This document shows, one piece after another, positions 13,274 to 24,176 of a stretch of 64,000 nucleotides of DNA (the stretch's first letter is position 1; the number at the start of each line of letters is the position of its first letter). Source of the stretch: Epinephelus fuscoguttatus (taxonomy: Eukaryota > Chordata > Actinopteri > Perciformes > Serranidae); contig NC_064758.1 of assembly GCF_011397635.1 (NCBI RefSeq), positions 18,432,513 through 18,496,512 of the forward strand, written 5' to 3'. Position numbers and translations under genes: made by a program. The notes under the pieces are model-generated. The model ran no database searches, was not told the DNA's origin, and was given only the letters and a program-made list of their open reading frames with translations.

Positions 13274-13302
13274 GGTGAGATCCATCTCTTTACGCACAGT
13301 GT
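13274..13302. repeat. Perfect 29-bp direct repeat, copy 2
   Basis: Second copy of the unit at 12501-12529, same orientation, 773 bp away. The identity ends abruptly on the right (GTC versus GTAATT). Confidence 0.8.
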
Positions 13303-14277
13303 AATTTGAATTTAAACCATCACCCTGTAGTCTTTAAATTGGGTGATGTCATCATACACATCAAGCACTGTAGCAGGCTACACAAATCTTGAACTATTTC
13401 CAAGTGGATGAATACGCTGAAATTCTGCGTGGCAACGTGTGTGGCGAGTGTTACTCTGAAATTGGTATGAAATCGTCAATTTGTTGGTGTCAGCGTTCAG
13501 CTCTCCAAACGCGCCATATGCCATGCTAAGTGGCACTATTTACCAATTCGTTCCTAGTTTCACGGTCCATCCTCCCCTTCTCCCTGCCAGGAAACTCAAT
13601 AGCCACAACAAAATGGCAATTTACCCTCTGGAATTGTCACATACCCCCTGCGGCAAGGCTCTTTCCGTTTCACTTTGTGGGGCTCCCCAGCCTCACTGTG
13701 CGTCACAGCGTGAAACTGTGACTTTCGAATGGAGGCAGAAAGTTTTCGACCTCAGTACTCTCTCAGGTCAGGCTTGCTGTGTGATATTTGTGTCCCTGAC
13801 CAACTATCAGTAACTAAACCTTTAAAAATACATACACCCGACAGTTTCATCTCATTAACAAGGACTTAAAGCAGACACACAAAATGCATGGTTGGCATTG
13901 CAACACCACTCATGGGCCTATGGTATTGTTGGGTGACAGTATGAACGCACAGCTAATAAAGAAATAGACCATGTACCATGAAGGTACTGAAACAAACGGA
14001 CACATGCAAAAACAAAATGCTAGCATACATTACTGAATAGTGTTTATGTATTTCCCTAATGTATTAGTTCAGTATAAATTAACGGTTGAATTTATATTTA
14101 AACAAAGCTGTGCATAAACAGTGCATTCAGTCTTAATCTGTACAAAATCTTGCACCCTCCACCCCATTCTAATGTTAATCTCAAAGCAATAGTTCTTGAC
14201 CAAGTGTCGTTAGAGCTGATTTTTGCCTTTTAAACTTTTAATTTACATCATCCAGTTACAGGGTTTAAAGTCTAAAC

Positions 14278-14720
14278 TTAAGGCAAAGTGACTGTGGAGA
14301 ATTTGGCATAAATATCACACTGAATGGGTGAAAAATGAAACAGTATGTTTATTATCAGGCTCTGATTTTGGTGCATACTGACATTAGAGTAAAATGAGGT
14401 CATACAAGTACATGGTGGAACTGTGTAGTCAGTCTGAAGTGGTGCCATCATGTGGTGAGATTGGTGTAACAACAACCTCAAATATTTTGAACACAAAAAC
14501 ATTCTCCTTATTATTGTTTTTATTGAGCAACTTTTTCTGTTATATAACTTCTATACATGTACAATAAAATATCTGAATTTATACAGGGGTGTAGCAGAAT
14601 AACTTGGAAGTGGTTTGTCACTAAATACCCTGAGTGTTGAATACAATAATTTCAAAAGATCATAAAGCAAATATTCACCACCAAGAAAATGTACATTGAT
14701 AATTCAGTGATAATGTCATC
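14278..14720. repeat. Segment with a diverged relative at 49440-49790
   Basis: Shares ordered words with 49440-49790: 'gaagtgg.gcc.tCATGTGGTGA', then 'GTTTTTATTGA.' followed by '.CTGTTATA.AACT.CTA/GTACAT'. One copy lies about 2.2 kb beyond the 3' end of T1R gene A (after a Tc1 insertion), the other about 4.5 kb beyond the 3' end of gene C. That position fits a shared piece of the ancestral duplication unit. Confidence 0.45.
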
Positions 14721-15284
14721 CTATCTATTTGATATGACAATGTAATATAAATACTTTATTTGTCCCCTTGAGGGAAGTTTTTTTAAGTTTAATATTTAAT
14801 CCAGAAGCCACTTGTCGACACTACAGGCACATTTTCTCAGGAATAAGAACTCCCAAAGATTGCATTTTTAGGGGTAAGGATGAGAGTGCTTGTCAAGCAA
14901 GGCTTGAAAGGTCAAACAAAAAAGTACATAAAACTGACTGTTACTTCAAATTCAATTTGCTTGCAGACATTGGTTGAATAATTAGCTGAACAGCTGAAAG
15001 AGAAATCATTACAGCTAGTATACATTCACTCTTGAAAGAGATCTGAAACAGTCAGCAGTATCAGCACAGATGACAGATTTAGTCTTGATTAGTGTCACAG
15101 TCAGAGCAGGTGAAATTCCACATTACTGACTACAGATATCAGCCATATAAAGGCTATTTAGAATCTTTATCAGAGGTTTCTGTTAAGGAGTGTACATTGC
15201 CAGTCCTCTCTGAAGTAACACTACATGAAATTCTTTTGATGTTTGTTGTTTTGATCTAATTTCAAGGATTTTCTTGTCAATGTA

Positions 15285-16851
15285 CAGTACAGGCCAAAAG
15301 TTTGGACACACCTTCTCATTCAATGCATTTTCTTTATTTTCATGACTATTTACATTGTAGATTCTCACTGAAGGCATCAAAACTATGAATGAACACATGT
15401 GGAGTTATGTACTTAACAAAAAAGGTGAAATAACTGAAAACATGTTTTATATTCTAGTTTCTTCAAAATAGCCACCCTTTGCTCTGATTACTGCTTTGCA
15501 CACTCTTGGCATTCTCTCCATGAGCTTCAAGAGGTAGTCACCTGAAATGGTTTCCACTTCACAGGTGTGCCTTATCAGGGTTAATTAGTGGAATTTCTTG
15601 CTTTATCAATGGGGTTGGGACCATCAGTTGTGTTGTGCAGAAGTCAGGTTAATACACAGCCGACAGCCCTATTGGACAACTGTTAAAATTCATATTATGG
15701 CAAGAACCAATCAGCTAACTAAAGAAAAACGAGTGGCCATCATTACTTTAAGAAATGAAGGTCAGTCAGTCCGGAAAATTGCAAAAACTTTAAATGTGTC
15801 CCCAAGTGGAGTCGCAAAACCATCAAGCGCTACAACGAAACTGGCACACATGAGGACCGACCAGGAAAGGAAGACCAAGAGTCACCTCTGCTTCTGAGGA
15901 TAAGTTCATCCGAGTCACCAGCCTCAGAAATGGCAAGTTAACAGCAGCTCAGATCAGAGACCAGATGAATGCCACACAGAGTTCTAGCAGCAGACCCATC
16001 TCTAGAACAACTGTTAACAACTGCACGAATCAGGCCTTCATGGTCAAATAGCTGCTAGGAAACCACTGCTAAGGAGAGGCAACAAGCAGAAGAGATTTGT
16101 TTGGGCCAAGAAACACAAGGAATGGACATTAGACCAGTGGAAATCTGTGCTTTGGTCTGATGAGTCCAAATTTGAGATCTTTGGTTCCAACCGCCGTGTC
16201 TTTGTGAGACGCAGAAAAGATGAACGGATGGATTCCACATGCCTGGTTCCCACTGTGAAGCATGGAGGAGGAGGTGTGATGGTGTGGGGGTGTTTTGCTG
16301 GTGACACTGTTGGGGATTTATTCAAAATTGAAGGCACACTGAACCAGCATGGCTACCACAGCATCCTGCAGCGACATGCCATCCCATCCGGTTTGCGTTT
16401 AGTTGGACGATCATTTATTTTTCAATAGGACAATGACCCCAAACACACCTCCAGGCTGTGTAAGGGCTATTTGACCAAGAAGGAGAGTGATGGAGTGCTG
16501 CGGCAGATGACCTGGCCTCCACAGTCACCGGACCTGAACCCAATGGAGATGGTTTGGGGTGAGCTGGACCGCAGAGTGAAGGCAAAGGGGCCAACAAGTG
16601 CTAAACACCTCTGGGAACTCCTTCAAGACTGTTGGAAAACCATTTCAGGTGACTACCTCTTGAAGCTCATGGAAAAACTAGAATATAAAACGTGTTTTCA
16701 GTTATTTCACCTTTTTTTGTTAAGTACATAACTCCACATGTGTTCATTCATAGTTTTGATGCCTTCAGTGAGAATCTACAATGTAAATAGTCATGAAAAT
16801 AAAGAAAACGCATTGAATGAGAAGGTGTGTCCAAACTTTTGGCCTGTACTG
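15285..16851 (+). mobile_element. Tc1-family transposon, copy 1
   Basis: A 1567-bp element flanked by TA duplications (15283-15284 and 16852-16853). Both ends read CAGTACAGGCCAAAAGTTTG inward, and the inverted repeats are unusually long, well over 200 bp. It carries a decayed transposase on the plus strand. Compared with copy 2 (28607-30230) it lacks 57 bp near its right end. Its right edge lies only 74 bp beyond the stop codon of T1R gene A, so it must sit in or replace that gene's 3' UTR. Confidence 0.93.
15697..16731 (+). pseudogene. Tc1 transposase, inactivated
   Basis: Starts MARTNQLTKE with a paired-like helix-turn-helix region (SVRKIAKTLNVS). One A is missing near 15818 relative to copy 2, shifting the frame in the DNA-binding region. 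Further on, LWSDESKFEIF (first catalytic Asp), DNDPKHTS (second Asp) and SPDLNPMEMVW (catalytic Glu) are all readable. However, the codon just before DNDP is TAG where copy 2 has CAG. A 57-bp deletion removes part of the C-terminus. No protein of full length can be made. Confidence 0.9.
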
Positions 16852-16925
16852 TAGTTCTCTTAAAATCAGTCTTATCCTTAAAGATTAGCTGACAACCTCA
16901 GTTTTTCTGTCTCTAGAACTTGCTA

Positions 16926-19900
16926 CTAGCTGACTGTCATGGTATAACTCTGAATGAGTCCTTGGAAGTATTCCTGCGTGTTTCTGTGGGGTTGAAAAAT
17001 GATGATGTAACATTTTGGAAGGAAATAAAACAACAGAAAGGAGTAGAGACTGCAGAGTACTGCCAGAGCGTTTAGTGTTTGGGTGTACTTGCCATGATAA
17101 AGTATGTATTCAGTTGCAAAGACGATCCAGGTGAGGATCAGCAGGAGCAGGCAGAAGGTTATTGCTTTGGCCTCATTGTAGTTTTTTGGGAGGTTCTTTC
17201 CCATGTAGGAGAAAATAAAGCAAAGGGAGCACAAAGATAAAAGTAAAATCACAGAACCAGAGGATGCGTTTAGATTAATGTCACAACCAAGTATGATTTT
17301 GTCTGGGTACCAAAATGTTTCATTGTAGGGCTTAAATGGGGAAAAAGTATAGCCAATAATAAGTAAAACAGCCTGCATAGCAAATGCCACAGTGATGACC
17401 AGCCATTGTCCATGATATTTCATCCACCAACTGTGGATCTTGGGAAACTTGGCGGCTATTTTGAAAATGCAAACAATTAGAAAAGAGCGCACAACAAAAC
17501 ATGCTAGACAAACAGTGTAGAACAACAGAAATGGTAAGAACCTTAAGATACAGAAGGAGGTTGTTGGCTCACCAAAGTAAAAGAACACACTGAGACTACA
17601 CAGACTGAGGCAGCCTAAAATCAGAAGGCACATTGGTCCCCCAGCAGATCTGACAACAGGTGTGTTGTAGTTGATGGCAAAGAGAACAGACATGGCTAGT
17701 GTGAGGCCCACCAATGCCCAGGCCCCGATCATGATCAGTATGGCCCCACTGTCTGTGAATGGGATGTACTCCACCACCCGCAGATTGCATGATGTACTTC
17801 CTGCTGCAGACCATTCTGTCTCCTTACAGGCGATGCACTTGTAGGGATTACCTGTTTTATGTGAGAGACAATTTGTCAATAAAGTTAAGGTTCACTTTTA
17901 AAAAATATCATACAGCTTAGGAAGCAGTGTTGCAGTTTCAGTCTGTCATATTGTACATTCTCAACTTCTACGATCAGTTTTCCTGAACTTAAACTTGCTT
18001 TAATTTTTAATTGTTTTAACTATCGTAGAGGTAATTTTAAAAAAAAGACAGCAATGTATTGCACGATTAAAACTTGCAGAAAGACAAAAAAACGCATCTT
18101 CTTAGAACCATTTTCAAGAATAGATTTATTTCATAGTGATCGTCCATGCAATAAGCTTTGAATTCATTGGCATGCTCAGTTGTCAAAGAGGAAATAGAAG
18201 CCTGTATGTGTGTGTCAGCGTGACTCCATCTGTTTCAGCCATGGAAAAAAGCTTAGCAAGATTGTAGAGTCACTTCCCATCAAGGCCAGAATGACAGCAC
18301 TGCTTTTTCTCATTTTCTTCCTCTTATGTACGAATAGTAATTTACCTGTGCTGTTGATATAAGTTCCATTCGGACAGATTTCACAAGTGAAGCAGCATCT
18401 GTGGATTCCATCTTGCTTTTTCACATATCCCGCAAGACATTCTTTTGAACAAATTGAAGTAGGCACCTGTACAAGACGAATATTTAGCAACACATAAAAT
18501 GTATGTCAAGCAAAAAGAATATTATGAAGTGTGGAGGCAAAAAAAGAGAAAAGTATTATTTTGAATTTATATTCATTTTCTAAAATGGAACCACCGCAAG
18601 AGTACACTAATGTACACCAATCAGCCAAAACATTACTGACAGGTGAAGTGAACAACATTGATCATCTTGTTACAGTGCAGTTTTCTGATGGGAAACCTTT
18701 GGTTATGACATTCACATTGCCACCTGACACACCCCACCCTCCGCAACACTAGTGCAGACCAGGTACCCCCTTTTCATGGCAGTACCATGCCCCAGTAGCA
18801 GTGGCCCCCTAGTAGGACAGCGCACTGTCCCATACCACAAAAACTGCTCAGGAATAGCAATGTGTCAAAGAGCTCAAGGAGTTGACCTGGTCTCCAAATT
18901 CCCCAGATCCCAATCTGATTAAAACTATGTGGGATGTGCTGGTACCCCACCTCACAACCCATAGGACTCAAAAGATCTGAAGCCAACGCCCTGGTGCCAG
19001 ACACTATCACTGCCAATACTATTGCCATCACCATGGGGGGGTTTACTTGGTCTGCAACAATGTTTGGGTGGGTGGAGTGCATCAAGTAGCTTTCACATGA
19101 ATGCCAGGACCCAAGGTTTCCCAGCAGAACATTGCACTGTAACAAGATGATCAATGTTATCCACTTCACCCGCCAGTGGTTTTAATGTTTTGGCTGACTG
19201 GTGTATGTATGTGAACATCCCTGTAAATTACACCATGAACAACCACAATTGTTTGATAATTTCATGTTGTGTTTTAAGCCTGTCACAGCTATTACTTAAA
19301 TATAACTGCATGTATGCATATGAACTAAACCAAAACATAACAAAAACATTTATTATTATAATAAATGGTATAAATTGTTGATATATTAAACTGTACATAT
19401 TTTAATTGGGAAAAAAACACTTACTTGTCCATTTGTGTGCCACTGAATTTTGCTGTCGTTGATGGAAAAATTGACTGATGGGTGTAAATGATAAAAGCCG
19501 ATCTCCTCTGCATCACCGCTTTGGTTCCAGAAAACTATAGAATAGGATCCGAATGTGGGGTCACCATTCTCATCAAACTGAATGCTTCGATCTAAAAGTG
19601 TAAAGTTTGATTTCTTCAGCTCTGCTAGAACCTGATGTGGATACACAAAGTTAGGATGACCATTACTTCATGTGATCACAGGAAATGGTAATAAACAGTG
19701 TGTAAGATTCAGGGGGATTTAGTGGCATCTAGTGGTGAGGACTGCAGATTGCAACCAGCTGGAACTTTGCAGTTAGAATTCCTTCAGTGTTCATTGTTCA
19801 GGTGATTTAAAACAGTGAAATGGTGGCTGACATGAAAACATAAATGTCCCTGTCTAGAGCCAGTGTTTGGTTTGTTCATTTTGGGCCACTGTAGAAACAT

Positions 19901-22100
19901 GATGGTACAACATGGTGAAATCTGTAGATGAGGACATGCTTCTTATGCAGATATAAACAGCTTATTCTAAGATAGCGAAAACACAACAATTCTGATTTTC
20001 AGGTGATAATAGATTATTGAGATAGATTTTGAAACCCAGGAAATGTTTGAATAGTAAGTTTTAATAGCTTTCAATAAATGAAATCAAACAGGGTGACACA
20101 TCTATGATATTGACAAAGCCTGATGAACATCTGTATGAAAAACTGAAAAACTGCTCTATCAGATTCAGTTTACTGGCAGTTATCAGTAGCATGTGTGGAT
20201 GTATTTCCTAAATTTTACCTGAATATACGACAGGTACCAAGCTGCTTCCAAGATTATGTTTACATCTGTTACATATGATAACAAAGCAGACAAATAACAT
20301 TACATTCTAAAAGGCCTATCTTTAGGTTAAAGCAATGAGAAACCTAAATGAGCCAAATCTAAATACTGAGATTATCTGTATGCTTACCATGTGTGGGTAC
20401 ACTGTAATGTTGTTGTTACAGCCGCCAGCTCCACATTGCAGGACATTGTGTAAGGCATGAGCGATGGCATATACAGCAGAATAAACAGGAAAATTAAAAG
20501 ATGGATCTGCAGCGATGACATCTTCTGCACTCAGGCTGCTGCAGTTGCAATCCTGATTACAAAACATAATTTGCTTTGTGTTTTCACAATGAGCCTGGCT
20601 TCTGGAAGAATGGATAAAATCACTGAAACCAAGTATTGTCACTACTGGCTGAGACACTCCAAGTACAGTCCCAATATTTTTGATTCCTTTCTTCTTGGGG
20701 AGCTCTTTGTTTAAGGACCATCCCTCATCTGCTATCCACACTTTGTTGGTGACGTTTAGTTGTATTGCTGACTCAATGAGAGCTTCAACAGTCGTTTTCG
20801 GAGCAAAAACAATAATGACACCTACTCCCTGTTCCTTGATCTGTTTGAATATTTGGGAGTAATTTGTATTGTCGTTGAGACCTTTGGTCAATGCAAGGCA
20901 GATCTCAGTGTCCTTAATCCTTTTTATGATCAATTCCAGTCCATCTTTGCCATAGTCATCATCAATGTAAAGGAAAGCAACCCAGCGCCACTTGAAATGC
21001 TGCACAATGTCAACAGTCACTTGTACGGCATTTTTATTGGGGTGCACTGTTCGTAGGAAAGAGGGAAAATTTATGTTTTCTGAAAAGACAGAACTAGAAG
21101 CTCCATAACTGACCTGTCAAAAGAGTAATAGAGGAAAAATAAATTTCGGTGACAAATTCTCAAATGTCATGTGAAAACCCATTTTTACAAGAAATGGCTA
21201 ATAACATATATTGGTGTAAGTTTGCTTTTAATCACTTGGTCTGATGTGAAACTGTTAAAACACAATAAATGGCAAACTTACCATGGGAATGAGACCTGCC
21301 ATTAACAGTGGAGCTACAGTCACAGACTGAGTGCTTGTAAAAGGACCGACCAGTGCTATCACTTTGGACACATCCTGTGGCTCACCCAAAGGTTTGATCA
21401 AGTCATTGACTGAGAGGAGTTTCAAAATGCCTGGAAAACTTCGTGTGTCTGAGCAGTGATCAAATATCTCATAGCCGAGAGATACATTTGGCAGGAGGTT
21501 GGTGGAGTTATTGATTTCCTCTACAGTGAATCTCATCAACTGAAACCTTCGATAATTTGGGAGAAGGAAGGGTTGGCTGTGAACAGAGAAAGTACATCAG
21601 GAGAGTGGAGTTTAGTGGATTATACACTCACTCAAATAACACTCATTCCTGGGACCCCTGTATAGATATGAATGCTTCTAAGCAAATTTAAAGGAACAAG
21701 GACTAATTTCAGACTAAATCTCATACAGCAACTTTGCCAAGATAGCATTAACAGGATTGGATTAGGGGGGAAATGTCCTTCTAAACCATATCTATTGAAG
21801 TTTGAAGTACAGAAGTTTGAGGCAAATCTCTTGAATATATAATAATGTCATCTGACTACACCAGGAATTCTTCAGTAGTTTCAACTTCAGAACCACTCAG
21901 ACGTCTCATTAAACTCACCTGGAGCAGTCGCTGGCTTCTGGTCTGTCCTGACAAACAGGGTCACTGGCCTGATGAATGTCAAAAAGTCCACCTAACAAAT
22001 AATCTCCTTCCAGCTGAAACTCTGATGCTGGGACAGTGCATTGAGCCAAGATATGTAGAAATGTTCTCAGTAGACACAGAGAAGCAAGATAATGTTTCAT
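16926..22100 (-). CDS. tas1r: Taste receptor type 1 (T1R) gene A
   Basis: Class C GPCR subunit of taste cells; T1Rs heterodimerise to detect amino acids or sugars. Six exons, all GT/AG: 21919-22100, 21282-21576, 20388-21113, 19425-19631, 18346-18466, 16926-17851. The joined frame is 818 residues plus TAG. A signal peptide (MKHYLASLCLLRTFLHILAQC) precedes the T1R-type EFQLEGDYLLGGLFDIH. The Venus-flytrap domain spans about residues 25-465 (exons 1-4). The cysteine-rich linker (CCFTCEICPNGTY) lies in exon 5, and seven helices in exon 6 (about 545-800), with TPVVRSAGGPMC and LPKNYNEAK. The start is the first ATG before the signal peptide. Mixed T1R1-like (FLPKCY, YPSFLRT-type) and T1R2-like (RNTQEYF...IQSYTM) residues leave the subtype open; a tandem array favours T1R2 in fish. 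A Tc1 copy lies 74 bp past the stop, and no AATAAA is seen before it. Confidence 0.93.
18615..19203. mobile_element. Foldback mariner/Tc1-type element in intron 4 of gene A
   Basis: Flanked by TA (18613-18614 and 19204-19205). The first and last roughly 150 bp are inverted copies of each other (ACACCAATCAGCCAAAACAT at the left; complement of ATGTTTTGGCTGACTGGTGT at the right). Near 18880-18955 the plus strand reads WSPNSPDPNLIKTMWDVL, matching the region around the catalytic Glu of Tc1-type transposases, with Lys where the Glu would be. It is an internally deleted, dead derivative. Confidence 0.8.
19705..20050. repeat. Interspersed-repeat-like segment in intron 3 of gene A
   Basis: Contains 'GGATTTAGTGGCATCTAGTG' and 'GCAGATTGCAACCAGCTG', wording I associate with a repeat common in perciform introns. 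The boundaries and class are uncertain and no open frame is present. Confidence 0.35.
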
Positions 22101-22243
22101 TGTTGTAGTTATTGTTTATCAGTGTGATATGAACTCTAATGGGATTCCTCTGCCTTTAGTGAGTTACGAGTCACTAGTGATGGTTAAACCCTGTGATCAT
22201 TTCCATGCATGTGGGAATAAAACACATATCTACAAATGGTTAT

Positions 22244-22264
22244 ACACAAATCAGTATGCAAAAA
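22244..22264 (-). promoter_or_regulatory. Shared upstream block with octamer-like core, gene A
   Basis: The 20-mer ACACAAATCAGTATGCAAAA (plus strand) lies 144 bp upstream of the start codon of gene A. It recurs without a mismatch upstream of genes B (36629) and C (62756). On the gene's sense strand it contains TTTTGCAT, one base from the POU octamer ATTTGCAT. Confidence 0.6.
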
Positions 22265-22989
22265 TAATCTGAAGTGCTGCTGCACAGTGTCCTTACACAG
22301 AGGTTGTAACAATCATGAGCAACAAAGTTTAATGCCTTTGAACATGTTTTTCCTCCTAGCTTTAGAGCTATTAAATACTCTAGATTGTTTTGGTGTGAGT
22401 TGCAAGTGTTGGAGATAACAGCCATAAAGATGTCTGCTTTCTTTAAAATAAAATGGAACTGAAAGCGACTCAGCTTATAGTGCTCAAAGTCCCAAGAATA
22501 TATTTGAAAAACTCAACAGCAATGTCTCTTTCCAGAAATCATGGCCTAGTAGATCAAGATAATCCACAGATCTTGTTGTGAGCAGTGTCATTTAGGTACA
22601 GTTTTCTTTCTGCCAACCTCAACCTGCTAACCGTATCAGTGTGTAGAAGGAAGTGTGCAACTACTGGTAGCTCACCTAGCACCACTGAGCTAACTACAGC
22701 TTAACCGAGTGAGGCGCCATTAATGTGAACATGTCACGCTGTAATTAGCACAAGCCTCTCAAATTTACTAGTTTTTACATTCAGTGGCTTGCGAAAGTAT
22801 TGACCCCTCTTGGCATTCTCTCTATTTTGTTGCCTTACAACCTGGATTTTAAAAGGAATTTTGGGAGGCGGGGTTTATCATTTGATTTACGCGACAAAAC
22901 TACCACTTTGAAGATGCAAATTATATATTTTTTTATTGTGAAACAAACAAGTAATAAGACAAAAAAACTGAAAATCTGAGTGCGCATAA

Positions 22990-24060
22990 TTATTTGACCC
23001 CCGCCCCAAAGTCAATACTTCATAGAACCACCTTTTGCAGCAATTACAGCTGCAAGTCTCTTCGGGTAAGTCTCTCTGAGCTTGGCACATCTAGCCACTG
23101 GAATTTTTACCTTACCGAGTTAGATGGGTTACGCTTGTGTACAGCAATCTTTAAGTCATACCACAAATTCTCAATTGGATTAAGGGATTGGATTTATTGG
23201 GTTCTGACTAGTGTGCCATCAGCTTATTAATAGCATTTTAACCTAAACAAAGAAAAGCATAAAATTTCCAGAAAGGTAAGTGTTGCTTTAATTGTTTCTC
23301 CTTAAACCACTGGAGTGTTGCTTTAGCAGTGTGTTTAGGGTCATTGTCCTAGTGGAAGGTGAACCTCCGTCCCAGTCTCAAATCTCTAGACGACTCAAAC
23401 AGGTTTCCCTCAAGGATTTCTCTGTATTTAGCGCCATCCATCTTTCCTTCAATTCTGACCAGTTTCCCAGTCCCTGCCAATGAAAAACATCCCCACAGCA
23501 CGATGCTGCCACCACTATGCTTCACTGTGGGGATGGTGTTCTCAGCGTGATGCGAGGTGTTGGGTTTGCACCAGACATAGTGTTGTCCTTGAAGGCCAGA
23601 AAGTTGAATTTAGTCTCATCTGACAAGAGCACCTTCTTCATTATGTCTGAGGAGTCTCCAACATGCCTTTTGGTGAATTCCAGATGTTCTACCTTATTTT
23701 TTTCTTAATGCAGTTTTCCTGGCCACTCTTCCATGATGCCCAGCCGTGTGGAGTGTACAGCTTATAGGGGTCCTATGGACAGATACTCCAGTCTCCGCAG
23801 TAGAGCTGCCCAGCTCCTTCAGGGTTATCTTTGGCCTCTTGGTCGCTTCTCTGATTAATGCCCTCCTTGTCCGGTCTGTCAGTTTTGGTGGGCAGCCCTC
23901 TCTTGGCAGGTTTGTTGTCAAGGCATAATCTGTACATTTTCTAATAATGGTACTCCGTGGGATGTTCAAAGTTTAGGATTTTTTTTTATAACCAACCCAG
24001 ATTTGTACTTCTCTGACCTATTTGGACAGCTCCTTGGTCTTCATAATGTTGCTTGCTTGG
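22990..24060 (-). pseudogene. Tc1-like transposase, decayed
   Basis: From MKTKELSKQVRE (about 24045), a stop follows early. TTNLPREGCPPKLTDRTRRAL (the second helix-turn-helix region) is then open at 23694-23969, followed in broken frames by [11 protein letters not shown] (first Asp), DNDPKHTA-like text near 23340 preceded by a TAG, and NPIENLWYDLK (catalytic Glu) near 23150. All three catalytic positions are recognisable, but several stops and frameshifts make it non-functional. It is a different family from the two Tc1 copies at 15285 and 28607. Confidence 0.8.
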
Positions 24061-24176
24061 TGGTAGCCCTTGTTTAGTGGTGTTACACTGGTGTTGACTC
24101 TGGGGCCTATCAGAAAAGGTGCATATATATGGCAATCATGTGACACCTAGATTGCCCACAGGTTATTAAACTAATT

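Larger units (their letters stand above)
8767..15282. other. Gene-free region upstream of her3, possibly regulatory
   Basis: About 6.5 kb with no convincing coding exon on either strand. Parts are GC-rich (9600-9720). Other parts hold dense homeobox-type TAATT/CAATTA words (11110-11185) and a perfect 29-bp repeat (12501-12529 and 13274-13302), both listed separately. Being directly upstream of a developmental repressor gene, it is a natural place for enhancers, but nothing in the sequence proves function. Confidence 0.4.

Noticed and set aside
17596-17814. Open frame starting MVCSRKYIMQSAGG, repeated at 31218 and 54893
   Set aside because: It is an alternate-frame shadow of T1R exon 6. Its repetition reflects the identity of the underlying exon, not a second protein.
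20457-20862. Plus-strand frames starting MSDGIYSRINRK, also seen at 34860 and 61108
   Set aside because: They are antisense to T1R exon 3 and are conserved only because the exon is.
16926-22100. Assignment of the T1R genes to vomeronasal V2R/OlfC receptors
   Set aside because: The N-terminal GDYLLGGLFDIH, the short C-terminus ending IQSYTM, and the exon 5 cysteine pattern fit T1R better than V2R.
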